DNA of 64,000 bases from JAGWBD01 sp965197455 (GCA_965197455.1 OZ240208.1:2666001-2730000), one strand, 5' to 3'; positions 40,740 to 49,458 are shown, counted from the first letter of the stretch. The notes: a model not told the origin generated them from the letters alone. Made by a program: numbers and translations.

Positions 40740-42065
40740 ATGCAGGCAATTGAGGCTCTCAGGAACGCGTGGCGTCTGCCGGATGTGCGCAGCAAGCTGC
40801 TGTTCACGGGGTTGATTCTGGTGGTCTACCAGTTCGCCGCGCATGTGCCGGTCATCGGCGTTGACCGCGGCGCGCTGCAGGCTGTGCTGGAAAGCAATGC
40901 CGGCGGTCTGGTGGGCGTGCTGAACCTGCTTTCGGGCGGGGCGGTGTCCAACTTCAGCGTGATCGCGATGGGCGTCTATCCCTACATCACGGCCTCGATC
41001 ATCTTTCAGCTGATGGTGCCGGTCATCCCGCAGCTGGAAGCGATTCAGCGTGAGCCGGGCGGCCAGGAGAAAATTCAGCGCTACACTTACTACCTCGCCA
41101 TTCCGATGGCAATTTTGCAGGCCGTGGGGCAGATCGCCATTTTCGGCAATCTGGGTGGCGCGCCCATCATCCCCGAGTTCGGCCAGAACCTGCTGGTCAC
41201 GATGACAGTCATCACGACCATGACGGCGGGCACCATGTTTGCGGTCTGGCTGGGCGACCTGATCACCGAGGAAGGCATCGGCAACGGTATCTCAATCATC
41301 ATCTTCGCCGGCATCGTCGCCTCCGCGCCCTCCAACCTGGGCAATTTGCTGACGACCTCGACGCAGCCGATCTACAACGCCCTGCTCTTCGTGGCGATTG
41401 TGCTGGTGACCATCGTGGTCATCGTCTTCATCCAGGAAGGCATTCGTCGCATCCCGGTGCAATACGGCAAGCGGGTGCGCGGGCGCAAGCAGTACGGCGG
41501 CGCCAGCACGCACATCCCGCTGCGCGTGAACCCGGTGGGCATGATCCCGCTGATCTTCGCGCAGTCGATCATCACCTTCCCGGCCATCCTGGTGAATCTC
41601 TTCCCGGAGGGGCCGGTTGGTCAGTCGATCAACAACACCTTCGGCAACCAGCAGGGCCTGTGGTACTGGGGAAGTTTTTTCCTGCTCACCGCCGGCTTCA
41701 CCTTCTTCTACGCCGAGACGATGATTGCCAACCAGAACCTGGCCGAGAACCTGCAACGCCAGGGCGGCTACATCCCCGGCATTCGTCCCGGCAAGCGCAC
41801 CCAGGAGTTCATCCTGCGCGTCTCGCGGCGTATCACGTTGGTGGGCGCAGTCTTTCTGGGGACCATCGCGGTGGTGCCAGGCCTGGTGGACCTGTTCAAC
41901 GGGCTGCTGTTCCCGACCGAGTTCGTTGCCGGCGCCAGCTCGCTTAACGCGGCCAGCGTCATCACCGGCTCCGGCCTGATCATCGTGGTCGGCGTGGTGA
42001 TCGACACCATGCGGCAGCTGGAAGCCCAGCTGGTCATGCGCAACTACGAAGGCTTCATGCGCTAA
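40740..42065 (+). CDS. secY: Protein translocase subunit SecY
   Basis: 441 residues, ten membrane helices, the channel of the Sec translocon. ALRNAWRLPDVRSKLLFTGL, then SGGAVSNFSVIAMGVYPYIT, GNGISIIIFAGIV and LVMRNYEGFMR are typical. The ATG at 40740 is used because GAGG lies just upstream; a TTG four codons earlier is the only alternative. Sits after rplO, as in most spc operons, 53 bp away. Confidence 0.98.
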   Translation: MQAIEALRNAWRLPDVRSKLLFTGLILVVYQFAAHVPVIGVDRGALQAVLESNAGGLVGVLNLLSGGAVSNFSVIAMGVYPYITASIIFQLMVPVIPQLEAIQREPGGQEKIQRYTYYLAIPMAILQAVGQIAIFGNLGGAPIIPEFGQNLLVTMTVITTMTAGTMFAVWLGDLITEEGIGNGISIIIFAGIVASAPSNLGNLLTTSTQPIYNALLFVAIVLVTIVVIVFIQEGIRRIPVQYGKRVRGRKQYGGASTHIPLRVNPVGMIPLIFAQSIITFPAILVNLFPEGPVGQSINNTFGNQQGLWYWGSFFLLTAGFTFFYAETMIANQNLAENLQRQGGYIPGIRPGKRTQEFILRVSRRITLVGAVFLGTIAVVPGLVDLFNGLLFPTEFVAGASSLNAASVITGSGLIIVVGVVIDTMRQLEAQLVMRNYEGFMR

Positions 42066-42085
42066 CAGGAGTAAATCAACGCACC

Positions 42086-42796
42086 ATGGGACTCTATCTG
42101 ATCCTGCTGGGCGTGCAGGGCGCCGGCAAGGGTGTACAGGCCACGTGGATCCAGCGCGAGTACGGCATTCCGCACATTTCCACCGGCGACCTGTTCCGCG
42201 CCATGCGCACGCGCGAGGATGAACTGGCGCAGCGCATCCAGGCGATCATGGCCTCCGGCCAGCTCATTTCCGACGAGATCACCAACGAAGTGGCGCGTGA
42301 CCGGCTCATGCAGCCAGACGCGGCCAATGGCGCCATCCTTGATGGCTTCCCGCGCAACGAGGTGCAGGCGGGGTGGCTGGCGCGGCACCTTGCCGAACGC
42401 GGCGAGGCCGTCAACGCGGTCCTGTTGCTGGAAATCGACCTCTACGTCGCCTTCAAGCGGGCCTACGGGCGCATCACAACCGCCGATGGCCAGCGCGTCT
42501 ACAACATCTTCTACCAGAACGAAGGCATCGACTGGCAGCTGGAGGAGCACCCGCAACGCGAGTGGCCGCCGCGCGTCACAGGTCAGGAACAGGACTCGGG
42601 CATGCCCCTGGTGCGGCGCCCCGACGACGCCAGCGCCGATGTGGTGCTGCGCCGCATCGACACCTACATGCAGACCTCCATGCCGCTGGTGGACTGGTAC
42701 CGTGAGCGCGGCCTGTTGCGTTGCGTCAACGCCGGGCAGTCGATCGAGCAGGTGAGCGCGGACATCCAGGCCGCCATTGAGGGAACCCGGGCCTGA
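42086..42796 (+). CDS. adk: Adenylate kinase, divergent
   Basis: 236 residues, interconverts AMP, ATP and ADP. The gene is in its usual place after secY. ISTGDLFRAM, ILDGFPRNEVQAGWL and the LID arginines (FKRAYGRI) support the family. Odd points: the P-loop is GVQGAGKGVQ, with Val17 where nearly all adenylate kinases have Thr/Ser after GKG (the magnesium ligand), and the LID is zinc-free and short (TTADGQRVYNIFYQNEG). Catalysis may be weakened or re-tuned. Length is longer than the usual ~215. Confidence 0.85.
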   Translation: MGLYLILLGVQGAGKGVQATWIQREYGIPHISTGDLFRAMRTREDELAQRIQAIMASGQLISDEITNEVARDRLMQPDAANGAILDGFPRNEVQAGWLARHLAERGEAVNAVLLLEIDLYVAFKRAYGRITTADGQRVYNIFYQNEGIDWQLEEHPQREWPPRVTGQEQDSGMPLVRRPDDASADVVLRRIDTYMQTSMPLVDWYRERGLLRCVNAGQSIEQVSADIQAAIEGTRA

Positions 42797-42797
42797 A

Positions 42798-43589
42798 GTG
42801 ACGGGCGGCATCCATTACAAGACAGCCGATGAAATCGCTCTCATGCGTGAGGCCGGGCGCATTGTCGCCGTCGCGCATCAGCAACTGCGCGCGGCGCTGC
42901 GGCCCGGCGTGACCACGGCCCAACTCAACGACCTGGTGGACACGGTGCTGCGCGACCACGGCGCCGAGCCGGTATTTCTTGGATATCCAAAGGAAGACGC
43001 GCCGGACTTCCCGGCCTCGATTTGCGCCTCGGTCAACGAGGAACTGGTGCATGGCATCCCGGGGCCGCGCGCGCTGCAGGAGGGCGACATCCTCAGCGTG
43101 GACATCGGCGCCTTGCACCAGGGCTTCGTCGGCGATTCGGCCTGGACCTACGCCATTGGCGAGGTGCCGGCGGCGGTGCAGCGCCTGCTGGCCGTTTCGG
43201 AGGAGGCGCTGTGGGTCGGCATTCGCGCCGCAGTGATGCCGGCCGAGACGAAGGACGTGGCGCGGGCGATCCAGCGCTTCGTGCAACGCCAGGGCTACAG
43301 CGTGGTGCGTGAATACACCGGGCATGGCGTGGGCCGCGCGATGCATGAGGAGCCGCAGGTGCCCAACTGGTGGCCGCGCAACCGGCGTCACAAGGAGCAA
43401 TGGGTCAGCCAGCCCTTGCGGCCGGGCATGACTATCGCGCTGGAGCCGATGGTCAACAGCGGCCAGGCGGAGACGGAAGAGCTGGCGGATCAGTGGACGG
43501 TGGTGACGCGCGACGGCTCGCTTTGCACGCACTTCGAGCACAGCATCGCCATCACGGAAGGGGCGCCGCTGGTGCTGACCCTGCCCTGA
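42798..43589 (+). CDS. map: Methionine aminopeptidase, type I
   Basis: 263 residues; removes N-terminal Met. Metal ligands are in order: Asp in SVDIGALHQ, Asp in VGDSAWTY, His in GHGVGRAMHE, Glu in IALEPMVNSG and Glu in FEHSIAIT. An insertion (PNWWPRNRRHKEQWVSQP) lengthens the loop before the PGM motif. The GTG at 42798, 2 bp after the adk stop, gives the conserved start IHYKTADEIALMREAGRIVA; a TTG at 42777 would overlap adk. Confidence 0.93.
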   Translation: MTGGIHYKTADEIALMREAGRIVAVAHQQLRAALRPGVTTAQLNDLVDTVLRDHGAEPVFLGYPKEDAPDFPASICASVNEELVHGIPGPRALQEGDILSVDIGALHQGFVGDSAWTYAIGEVPAAVQRLLAVSEEALWVGIRAAVMPAETKDVARAIQRFVQRQGYSVVREYTGHGVGRAMHEEPQVPNWWPRNRRHKEQWVSQPLRPGMTIALEPMVNSGQAETEELADQWTVVTRDGSLCTHFEHSIAITEGAPLVLTLP

Positions 43590-43597
43590 CTCCACAC

Positions 43598-43626
43598 TGG
43601 ACAGCCGGCGCCGGCAGTGCTATAGT
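43598..43626 (+). promoter_or_regulatory. Internal promoter before rpmJ-rpsM-rpsK-rpoA
   Basis: TGGACA (43598-43603), a 17 bp spacer and TATAGT (43621-43626), in the 70 bp gap between map and rpmJ. Likely gives extra transcription of the alpha part of the cluster. Confidence 0.7.
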
Positions 43627-43659
43627 GCCGCTCCTGCGCAGCCAGCAAGGAAAGCGACC

Positions 43660-43773
43660 ATGATTGTATCGGCTTCGGTGAAGAAGCGTTGCCCGAAGTG
43701 CCGCATCATCAAGCGCCACGGGCGAGTGCGGGTGATTTGTGAGAACCCGCGCCACAAGCAGCGTCAGGGGTAG
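43660..43773 (+). CDS. rpmJ: 50S ribosomal protein L36
   Basis: 37 residues from ATG (43660) to TAG (43771-43773). The C-terminal body VKKRCPKCRIIKRHGRVRVI and CENPRHKQRQG gives the zinc set C11, C14, C27, H32. infA, which usually precedes rpmJ, is not present. Confidence 0.97.
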   Translation: MIVSASVKKRCPKCRIIKRHGRVRVICENPRHKQRQG

Positions 43774-43785
43774 GGGAGCGAAGCT

Positions 43786-44172
43786 ATGGCACGCATTGAA
43801 GGCATCGATCTGCCACGTGACAAGCGCGTCGAGATTGCCCTGACCTACATTTACGGCGTGGGCAAGTCCACCAGCAACAAGGTGCTGGCGATGACCGGCG
43901 TGAACCCGGACGTGCGCGTCAAGGACCTGAGCGAGGTGGAGTTGCAGCGCATTCGCGAGCAGCTGTCGCAAATGACGGTCGAGGGCGATTTGCGGCGCGA
44001 GGTTCAGTTGAACATCAAGCGCCTGCAGGAGATCGGCAGCTATCGCGGTCTGCGGCACCGTCGCAACCTGCCGGTGCACGGGCAGCGCACGCGCACCAAC
44101 GCGCGCACCGGGCGCGGGCCGAAGAAGACGGTTCCTGGCCGGGGCCGGCGGCGTGGCACGACCAAGAAATAA
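43786..44172 (+). CDS. rpsM: 30S ribosomal protein S13
   Basis: 128 residues, 30S head and tRNA contact. ARIEGIDLPRDKRVEIALTY, GVGKSTSNKVL and GLRHRRNLPVHGQRTRTNAR are signatures. 12 bp after rpmJ. Confidence 0.98.
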   Translation: MARIEGIDLPRDKRVEIALTYIYGVGKSTSNKVLAMTGVNPDVRVKDLSEVELQRIREQLSQMTVEGDLRREVQLNIKRLQEIGSYRGLRHRRNLPVHGQRTRTNARTGRGPKKTVPGRGRRRGTTKK

Positions 44173-44251
44173 TCCGGAATACTGGCAAGGATTTTACGGA
44201 CACTTACCGTTTGGGCCGTGACCGGGCGCATTTCCCGTCAGGAGAGCATGC

Positions 44252-44656
44252 ATGGCACGTCAGCAAGCCACTGGGGGAGCCCGCCGCACATCGCGCCGGG
44301 TATCCCGCAACATCCCCTATGGACAGGCACATGTTTACGCAACCTTTAACAACACCATCGTCACCCTGACCGACCAGTCCGGCAATGTGGTGACCTGGGC
44401 GAGCGCGGGCACGTCGGGCTTCAAGGGCAGCCGCAAGAGCACGCCCTATGCGGCGCGGCTGGCTGCGCAGAACGCATCCGAGGCGGCACAGGGACACGGC
44501 ATGACGGAAGTCGATGTTTTCATCAAGGGTCCCGGGCCTGGCCGCGAGGCGGCAGTGCGCGCCATTCAGGCGAGCGGCCTGAAGGTACGTTCAATCTCGG
44601 ATGTGACGCCTATCCCGCACAACGGAGTGCGCCCGCCCAAGAAACGCCGCATGTGA
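44252..44656 (+). CDS. rpsK: 30S ribosomal protein S11
   Basis: 134 residues, platform of the 30S. AHVYATFNNTIVTLTDQSGN and GLKVRSISDVTPIPHNGVRP are diagnostic. The 79 bp spacer after rpsM has no gene. The next gene is rpoA, not rpsD. Confidence 0.98.
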   Translation: MARQQATGGARRTSRRVSRNIPYGQAHVYATFNNTIVTLTDQSGNVVTWASAGTSGFKGSRKSTPYAARLAAQNASEAAQGHGMTEVDVFIKGPGPGREAAVRAIQASGLKVRSISDVTPIPHNGVRPPKKRRM

Positions 44657-44684
44657 CCCATGTGAATCAGCAGGAGGTTCGGTC

Positions 44685-45716
44685 TTGGTCGCAACCTGGA
44701 ATTTTGTGCTGCCCCATGAGGTACAGGGGGATGCTGTCTCGCGCAACTTTGGTCGTTTTGTCATCAGTCCGCTGGAGAGCGGCTATGGCCTGACGCTGGG
44801 CACGGCGCTGCGCCGCGTGTTGCTGTCTTCCCTGCCGGGCGCCGCGATCACCAGCATCCGCGTTTCGGATGTGCATCACGAGTTCTCGGCCATCCCCGGG
44901 GTGCGCGAGGACATGACCCAGCTGGTGTTGCAGGTCAAACAGCTGCGCCTGAAACTCTTCGATTCCGCGGAGTCTGCGCGTCTGCGCCTGGAACATCACG
45001 GCGAGGGCACGGTCACGGCGGCGGACATCATCTGCCCGTCAGACGTGGAAATCATAAACAGTGACCTCTACCTCTTCACGGTTGACGCCCCGGACACCCG
45101 GCTCGAGATTGAATTCGAGGCGCAGCCCGGGCGCGGCTACAGCCCCGCCGAGGATCGTGGCCGGCTGCCGATTGGCGAGCTGCCGATCGACGCCATCTTC
45201 AGCCCGGTGCGCCGCGTCAACTTCGACGTGGAGCGTGCCCGCGTGGGCCAGCGCACCAATTACGACAAGCTGGTCATCGAAATCTGGACCGACGGCACGG
45301 TGCGGCCCGAGGACGCGCTGGGCAAGGCCGCGCAGATTCTGATGCGTCATCTCACGCCGGTCGCCGGCATGGAACCGATGATGACCCTCGATACGGATGA
45401 CAACTACGCACTGCCCATGGGCGTCGATGACGAGGAACAGCGCAAGAAGAGCGAGCTTTACGAACGGCAGATCGAGGAGCTGGACCTGAGCGTGCGCGTC
45501 TTCAATTCACTGAAGCGCACCGGCATCACCTCCATCGGCAGCGTGCTCGACATTCTCGATCGTGGCGAGGACGCCATGCTGGCAATCCGCAATTTCGGCG
45601 ACAAGTCGCTGGATGAGCTGAAAGAGAAATTACAGGAGAAGGGTTATCTGCCCCAGCCGGAAAACATCCTCCCGGATGGGAGCGAGATGTCCCTGGAAGC
45701 GGGTGAACAGGAATGA
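44685..45716 (+). CDS. rpoA: RNA polymerase subunit alpha
   Basis: 343 residues. The N-terminal dimerisation domain (GYGLTLGTALRRVLLSSLPG) and the C-terminal HhH domain (SLKRTGITSIGSVLDILDRG) that binds UP elements are complete. A TTG start at 44685 is chosen because AGGAGG lies 7 bp upstream and no ATG fits. Overlaps rplQ by 4 bp. Confidence 0.97.
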   Translation: MVATWNFVLPHEVQGDAVSRNFGRFVISPLESGYGLTLGTALRRVLLSSLPGAAITSIRVSDVHHEFSAIPGVREDMTQLVLQVKQLRLKLFDSAESARLRLEHHGEGTVTAADIICPSDVEIINSDLYLFTVDAPDTRLEIEFEAQPGRGYSPAEDRGRLPIGELPIDAIFSPVRRVNFDVERARVGQRTNYDKLVIEIWTDGTVRPEDALGKAAQILMRHLTPVAGMEPMMTLDTDDNYALPMGVDDEEQRKKSELYERQIEELDLSVRVFNSLKRTGITSIGSVLDILDRGEDAMLAIRNFGDKSLDELKEKLQEKGYLPQPENILPDGSEMSLEAGEQE

Positions 45717-46105
45717 GACACCGCGTAAAAGGCAAGAAACTCAACCGCGACAGCGCGCAACGCAAGGCGCTGGCGCTCAACCTCTCGCGTGAGCTGATCA
45801 CGCACGGGCGCATCCGCACCACGCGCGCGAAGGCGGACTTCGTGCGCGGCAAGTTCGAGCGCATGATCACAATAGCCAAGCGCGGCCTGGCGTATGAAGA
45901 CCCGCAGCGCGCCGTGCATGCGCGCCGCCTCGTGGCCAGCCGCCTGAACAACGACCGCGACATGGTGGGCAAGGTCTTCGACGAGTTGGCGCCACGCTAC
46001 GAGGATCGACCCGGCGGCTACACACGCATCTATCGCCTCGGGCCGCGCAAGGGCGACAACGCGCCCATGGTGATACTCGAGCTGGTCGACCGCGAGGAGG
46101 AATAG
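45713..46105 (+). CDS. rplQ: 50S ribosomal protein L17
   Basis: 130 residues. MRHRVKGKKLNRDSAQRKAL and GGYTRIYRLGPRKGDNAPMV are signatures. ATGA coupling to rpoA. Confidence 0.98.
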   Translation: MRHRVKGKKLNRDSAQRKALALNLSRELITHGRIRTTRAKADFVRGKFERMITIAKRGLAYEDPQRAVHARRLVASRLNNDRDMVGKVFDELAPRYEDRPGGYTRIYRLGPRKGDNAPMVILELVDREEE

Positions 46106-46106
46106 G

Positions 46107-46859
46107 CTGCCGCGTTTCCGGACGACGCTGGCCTACGACGGCAGCGCCTACGCCGGTTTCCAGCGCCAGCTGCCGGGCACGCCGACAATCCAGGCCGCCG
46201 TTGAGGCGGCCCTGGCGCAACTCGCGCAGCAGCCCGTCACCGTCTACGGCAGTGGCCGCACCGACAGTGGCGTGCACGCCAGTGGTCAGGTGATCGCATT
46301 CGACCTGGCCTGGCGCCACAGCGAACTGCAGTTGCTGCGCGCGCTCAACGCCCTGCTCCCGGCAGACATCGCCATCCAGTCCCTGCAAGCGACGCGACCC
46401 GATTTTCATCCACGCTTTGATGCGAGCCTGCGCGTCTACGAGTACACGCTGCTGCATGCCGAGGCCCGGCAACCGCTGGTGCGGCAGCGCTCCTGGCATG
46501 TGTATGGCGCGCTGGATTTCGACCTGCTGCAGCGCGCCGCCGATCTACTGGTCGGCGAGCACGACTTCGGCGCCTTCGGCCAGCCGCCCCAGGGCGACAA
46601 CACGGTGCGCGAAATCATGCAGTCGGCCTGGACACAGGAGGCGCTGCCAATGGGCCGCCTGCTGCGCTATCGGGTGGCGGGCAACGCCTTTCTGTATCAC
46701 ATGGTGCGGCGCATGGTGGGGATGCAGGTGGACGTGGCCCAGGGGCGCATGACATTGGCGGAGTTTGAGGCGGTCTTTGCCGCCGCGGATCTGGCGCAGG
46801 CGGGCACTCTGGCGCCGCCGGGCGGACTGGTGCTGTGCGAGGTGCGTTACGCGGACTGA
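46107..46859 (+). CDS. truA: tRNA pseudouridine synthase A, CTG start
   Basis: 250 residues; makes pseudouridine 38-40 in the tRNA anticodon arm. The true N-terminus (PRFRTTLAYDGSAYAGFQRQ) and the catalytic Asp in GSGRTDSGVHA lie upstream of any ATG, GTG or TTG. In this frame a stop occurs at 46071-46073 and the only start-like codon before the conserved sequence is CTG at 46107. An AGGAGG (46095-46100) lies 6 bp before it and the rplQ stop 1 bp before it. I conclude a CTG start. The later motif MGRLLRYRVAGNAFLYHMVR is typical. Confidence 0.88.
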   Translation: MPRFRTTLAYDGSAYAGFQRQLPGTPTIQAAVEAALAQLAQQPVTVYGSGRTDSGVHASGQVIAFDLAWRHSELQLLRALNALLPADIAIQSLQATRPDFHPRFDASLRVYEYTLLHAEARQPLVRQRSWHVYGALDFDLLQRAADLLVGEHDFGAFGQPPQGDNTVREIMQSAWTQEALPMGRLLRYRVAGNAFLYHMVRRMVGMQVDVAQGRMTLAEFEAVFAAADLAQAGTLAPPGGLVLCEVRYAD

Positions 46860-46942
46860 TTGCGTCTTGAATCCCGGCGCGGACAGCCGTACAATGCAGC
46901 GGTTCAGATTGGCAGCGGGCGTACGGGCCTGCCGGAGGCGAC

Positions 46943-47392
46943 ATGGCGAAATACAAAACCTGGGTGCCCCGCGACAAGGAGATCGAGCGCGACTGGTGGG
47001 TTGTGGATGCCGAAGGGCAGACGCTCGGTCGCCTGGCCTCGCGCATTGCGCCTGTGTTGCGCGGCAAGCACAAGCCAACTTTCACGCCGCACACCGATGT
47101 CGGCGATTTTGTCATCGTCATCAATTGCGAAAAGATCGTGGTCACCGGCAACAAGCTCGACCAGAAGATGTACTATCGCCACTCCGGCTACAACGGCGGC
47201 CTCAAGACCATTTCGCTGCGTCGTCAGCTGGAACGCTTTCCGGAGCGCGTCATTGAGGCGGCGGTGCGGGGCATGTTGCCGAAGAATGTGCTGGGCCGGA
47301 GCACGATGAAGAAGCTGCGCGTCTACGCCGGCGAAATACACCCCCACCAATCCCAGAGTCCACAGCAACTGACCTTTCAGGAGCAGGGCTAA
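46943..47392 (+). CDS. rplM: 50S ribosomal protein L13
   Basis: 149 residues. KTWVPRDKEIERDWWVVDAE, then GQTLGRLASRIAPVLRGKHK and RGMLPKNVLGRSTMKKLRVY are signatures. 83 bp after truA, 2 bp before rpsI. Confidence 0.98.
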   Translation: MAKYKTWVPRDKEIERDWWVVDAEGQTLGRLASRIAPVLRGKHKPTFTPHTDVGDFVIVINCEKIVVTGNKLDQKMYYRHSGYNGGLKTISLRRQLERFPERVIEAAVRGMLPKNVLGRSTMKKLRVYAGEIHPHQSQSPQQLTFQEQG

Positions 47393-47394
47393 CC

Positions 47395-47790
47395 ATGTCG
47401 GCACAATATTACGAAGGCATCGGCCGCCGCAAGCAAGCCTCTGCGCGAGTACGTCTGTTTCCGGGCGGCACGGGCAACATCATCATTAATGACCGTGAGG
47501 CCAGCGACTATCTGCCGCGCCACGGCGATCTCGACGACATCGCCGAGCCACTGCGCGCGGTCGGCCAGGAGAAGGTCTACAACATCAGCGTGCATGTGCA
47601 GGGCGGCGGCATCTCCGGTCAGCGTGACGCCATCCGCCTGGGCATTTCGCGCGCACTGCTGAAGATCGACCCGGACCTCAAGCCAGAACTGAAGGCAAAG
47701 GACCTGCTCACGCGCGATCCGCGCGTCAAGGAGCGCAAGAAGCCTGGGCTGCGCCGCGCCCGCAAGGCGCCGACCTACACCAAGCGCTAA
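47395..47790 (+). CDS. rpsI: 30S ribosomal protein S9
   Basis: 131 residues; the C-terminal tail reaches the P-site tRNA. YYEGIGRRKQASARVRLFPG and LTRDPRVKERKKPGLRRARK, ending TYTKR, are typical. Last gene of the ribosomal supercluster; a terminator follows 36 bp later. Confidence 0.98.
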   Translation: MSAQYYEGIGRRKQASARVRLFPGGTGNIIINDREASDYLPRHGDLDDIAEPLRAVGQEKVYNISVHVQGGGISGQRDAIRLGISRALLKIDPDLKPELKAKDLLTRDPRVKERKKPGLRRARKAPTYTKR

Positions 47791-47826
47791 CGACGGGCGT
47801 TGCCGGTCGCAAGTCAAAAACACCAG

Positions 47827-47850
47827 GGCAGGCCAGCAGGCCTGCCTTTT
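47827..47850 (+). terminator. Rho-independent terminator after rpsI
   Basis: GGCAGG (47827-47832) pairs with CCTGCC (47841-47846) around CCAGCAGG, followed by TTTT. Closes the ribosomal cluster 16 bp before the cupin gene. Confidence 0.75.
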
Positions 47851-47866
47851 GTGCAGGGAGGCCTAC

Positions 47867-48187
47867 ATGAGCGATTTCACGCACTTCAGCGAACACCTGG
47901 GGGCGCGCACGGACAAGCATTACAAGGCCACCCTGTTCAGCGGCGACCAGCTCATGGTCGGCCTCAATTGTCTCGAGCCCGGCCAGCAGCAGCCCGTCCA
48001 TGACCACGCAGACCAGGACAAGGTCTACAGCGTGCTGGAGGGCAGCGGCGTCTTCACCGTGGGCGCAGAAGAGCGCAGCGTCGGCGTGGGCGCAGTGGTG
48101 TGGGCGCGGGCCGGCGTGCCCCATGGCGTGCGCAACGAAGGCGCGGAACGCCTGACGCTGCTGGTGTGCATCGCCCCGCCGCCCTGA
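47867..48187 (+). CDS. Cupin-domain protein
   Basis: 106 residues, small beta-barrel. QQQPVHDHADQDKVYSVLEG and GAVVWARAGVPHGVRNEGAE carry the two cupin motifs, with likely metal-binding His residues at H-x-H and a later His. The ATG at 47867 has GGGAGG upstream. Substrate unknown. Comes directly after the ribosomal terminator and is convergent with the AlkZ-like gene. Confidence 0.82.
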   Translation: MSDFTHFSEHLGARTDKHYKATLFSGDQLMVGLNCLEPGQQQPVHDHADQDKVYSVLEGSGVFTVGAEERSVGVGAVVWARAGVPHGVRNEGAERLTLLVCIAPPP

Positions 48188-48207
48188 AGCGGACCGGGAA
48201 CCTGCGC

Positions 48208-49458
48208 TCAAAGCCCAAGCGCGCGCCGCAGCTGCACCCGAAACCGGACATGACCCTTGCGCCCGAATTTCAGCTTTGTCGCGCCATGGAAGGCCATGAA
48301 GTCGCGCAAGGCCGCCGCCACGTCGTCGATGAGGCGCTCGTCCAGCTCTACGTCGGGCTGCAGATGCAGGGCACGGATGTGCAGCGTGTTGCTGTCGCGC
48401 TCGAGTTTGGGGTCGAGACGGCCAATGAGGCGGTCGCGCTGCAGGATGGGCAGCGTGAAATAGCCCCACTTGCGCTTTTTCTGCAGCACATACATCTCGA
48501 TATCGTGGTGGTAATCCCAAAATGCATGGCCCTGGCCCTTGGCCCACAGCAGGCTGTCGAAGGGGCTGAGCAGGGTCGTGTGCTCTGGCTGCAGCTCGCC
48601 GTCCAGGGCGCGCTGCAAATCGGGCAGGCGCTCGCGATGCAAGACCAGCTCGCGCGTCACGCCGCCGCACACTTCGCCCGTTACGGTGAGCAGCGCGCCC
48701 TCTGCCCGCATGGCATCCAGGGCCTGTTTGGCGGGTTGACGGTTCATGTAGGCGTAGTCGGCGACGCTCGCCAACTCGCAGATGCCCAGCGAGCGCAGGG
48801 CCTGCTCGACGTCGTGACGGTCGGCTTCTTCCATGGTGGCCGGGCGGGTGTCGACCCACTGCGGCAGCACGCGTTGTGGCAGATCATAGACGCGCTGGAA
48901 GTTGACGCGGTCGCTGATAGACAGCTCGCCGCAATCGTAGAGGTATTCGAGCGCCCTTTTGGCCGGTTTCCAGTCCCACCAGGCGCCGCGTTTTTCTCCA
49001 TCGTAGGCGAAGTCAGCGGCGCGCAGCGCGCCTTCTGCGGCAATGCGCCGGCGCACCAGCGCGAGGGTTGGTGCAGCTTCGTCGCGCTGCAGCCAGCGTC
49101 GCCAGCCCAGCCGCTTGCTGCGCGCTGCCGTGCGCGCCATGCTGAAGCGGTAATGTTCCAGCGGGATAATGGACGCGGCCTTTTTCCAGTACTCGAAGAA
49201 GCGCTGTTCGCCCGGCCGAAAGAGCAGCGCATCTATCAGTGCCGGGTCATAGCAGCCGAGTCGGCTCCACAGCGCCAGATAATGGCTGCGCGCCACCACC
49301 TGCAGCGTGTCGATTTGCAGGCAGCCCAGCGCCAGCACGGTCCGGTAAATGGCTTCTGCGTCCGGCGCGGCATCAGGTTTGCTGCCGAGGCACTGGGCGT
49401 GCAGCGTCAGCGCGCGGCTGGCCTGCAGGGGAACGGGACTGGCTGGAAGTGCGGACAT
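48208..49458 (-). CDS. AlkZ/YcaQ-like winged-helix DNA glycosylase
   Basis: 416 residues, HTH_42 family, related to AlkZ and YcaQ, which unhook DNA interstrand crosslinks or remove bulky alkyl bases. The catalytic Q-x-D motif is Q48-I-D50 (GCLQIDTLQVV); tandem winged helices follow (for example DVEQALRSLGICELASVADY). The C-terminal domain holds the family motif LLSPFDSLLWAKGQ and the end FHGATKLKFGRKGH. The catalytic motif is intact. Convergent with the cupin gene. Specific lesion unknown. Confidence 0.85.
   Translation of the reverse strand: MSALPASPVPLQASRALTLHAQCLGSKPDAAPDAEAIYRTVLALGCLQIDTLQVVARSHYLALWSRLGCYDPALIDALLFRPGEQRFFEYWKKAASIIPLEHYRFSMARTAARSKRLGWRRWLQRDEAAPTLALVRRRIAAEGALRAADFAYDGEKRGAWWDWKPAKRALEYLYDCGELSISDRVNFQRVYDLPQRVLPQWVDTRPATMEEADRHDVEQALRSLGICELASVADYAYMNRQPAKQALDAMRAEGALLTVTGEVCGGVTRELVLHRERLPDLQRALDGELQPEHTTLLSPFDSLLWAKGQGHAFWDYHHDIEMYVLQKKRKWGYFTLPILQRDRLIGRLDPKLERDSNTLHIRALHLQPDVELDERLIDDVAAALRDFMAFHGATKLKFGRKGHVRFRVQLRRALGL

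Noticed and set aside
46107..46275. Frameshift or truncation of truA
   Set aside because: The upstream frame is continuous and conserved; only an unusual CTG start is needed.
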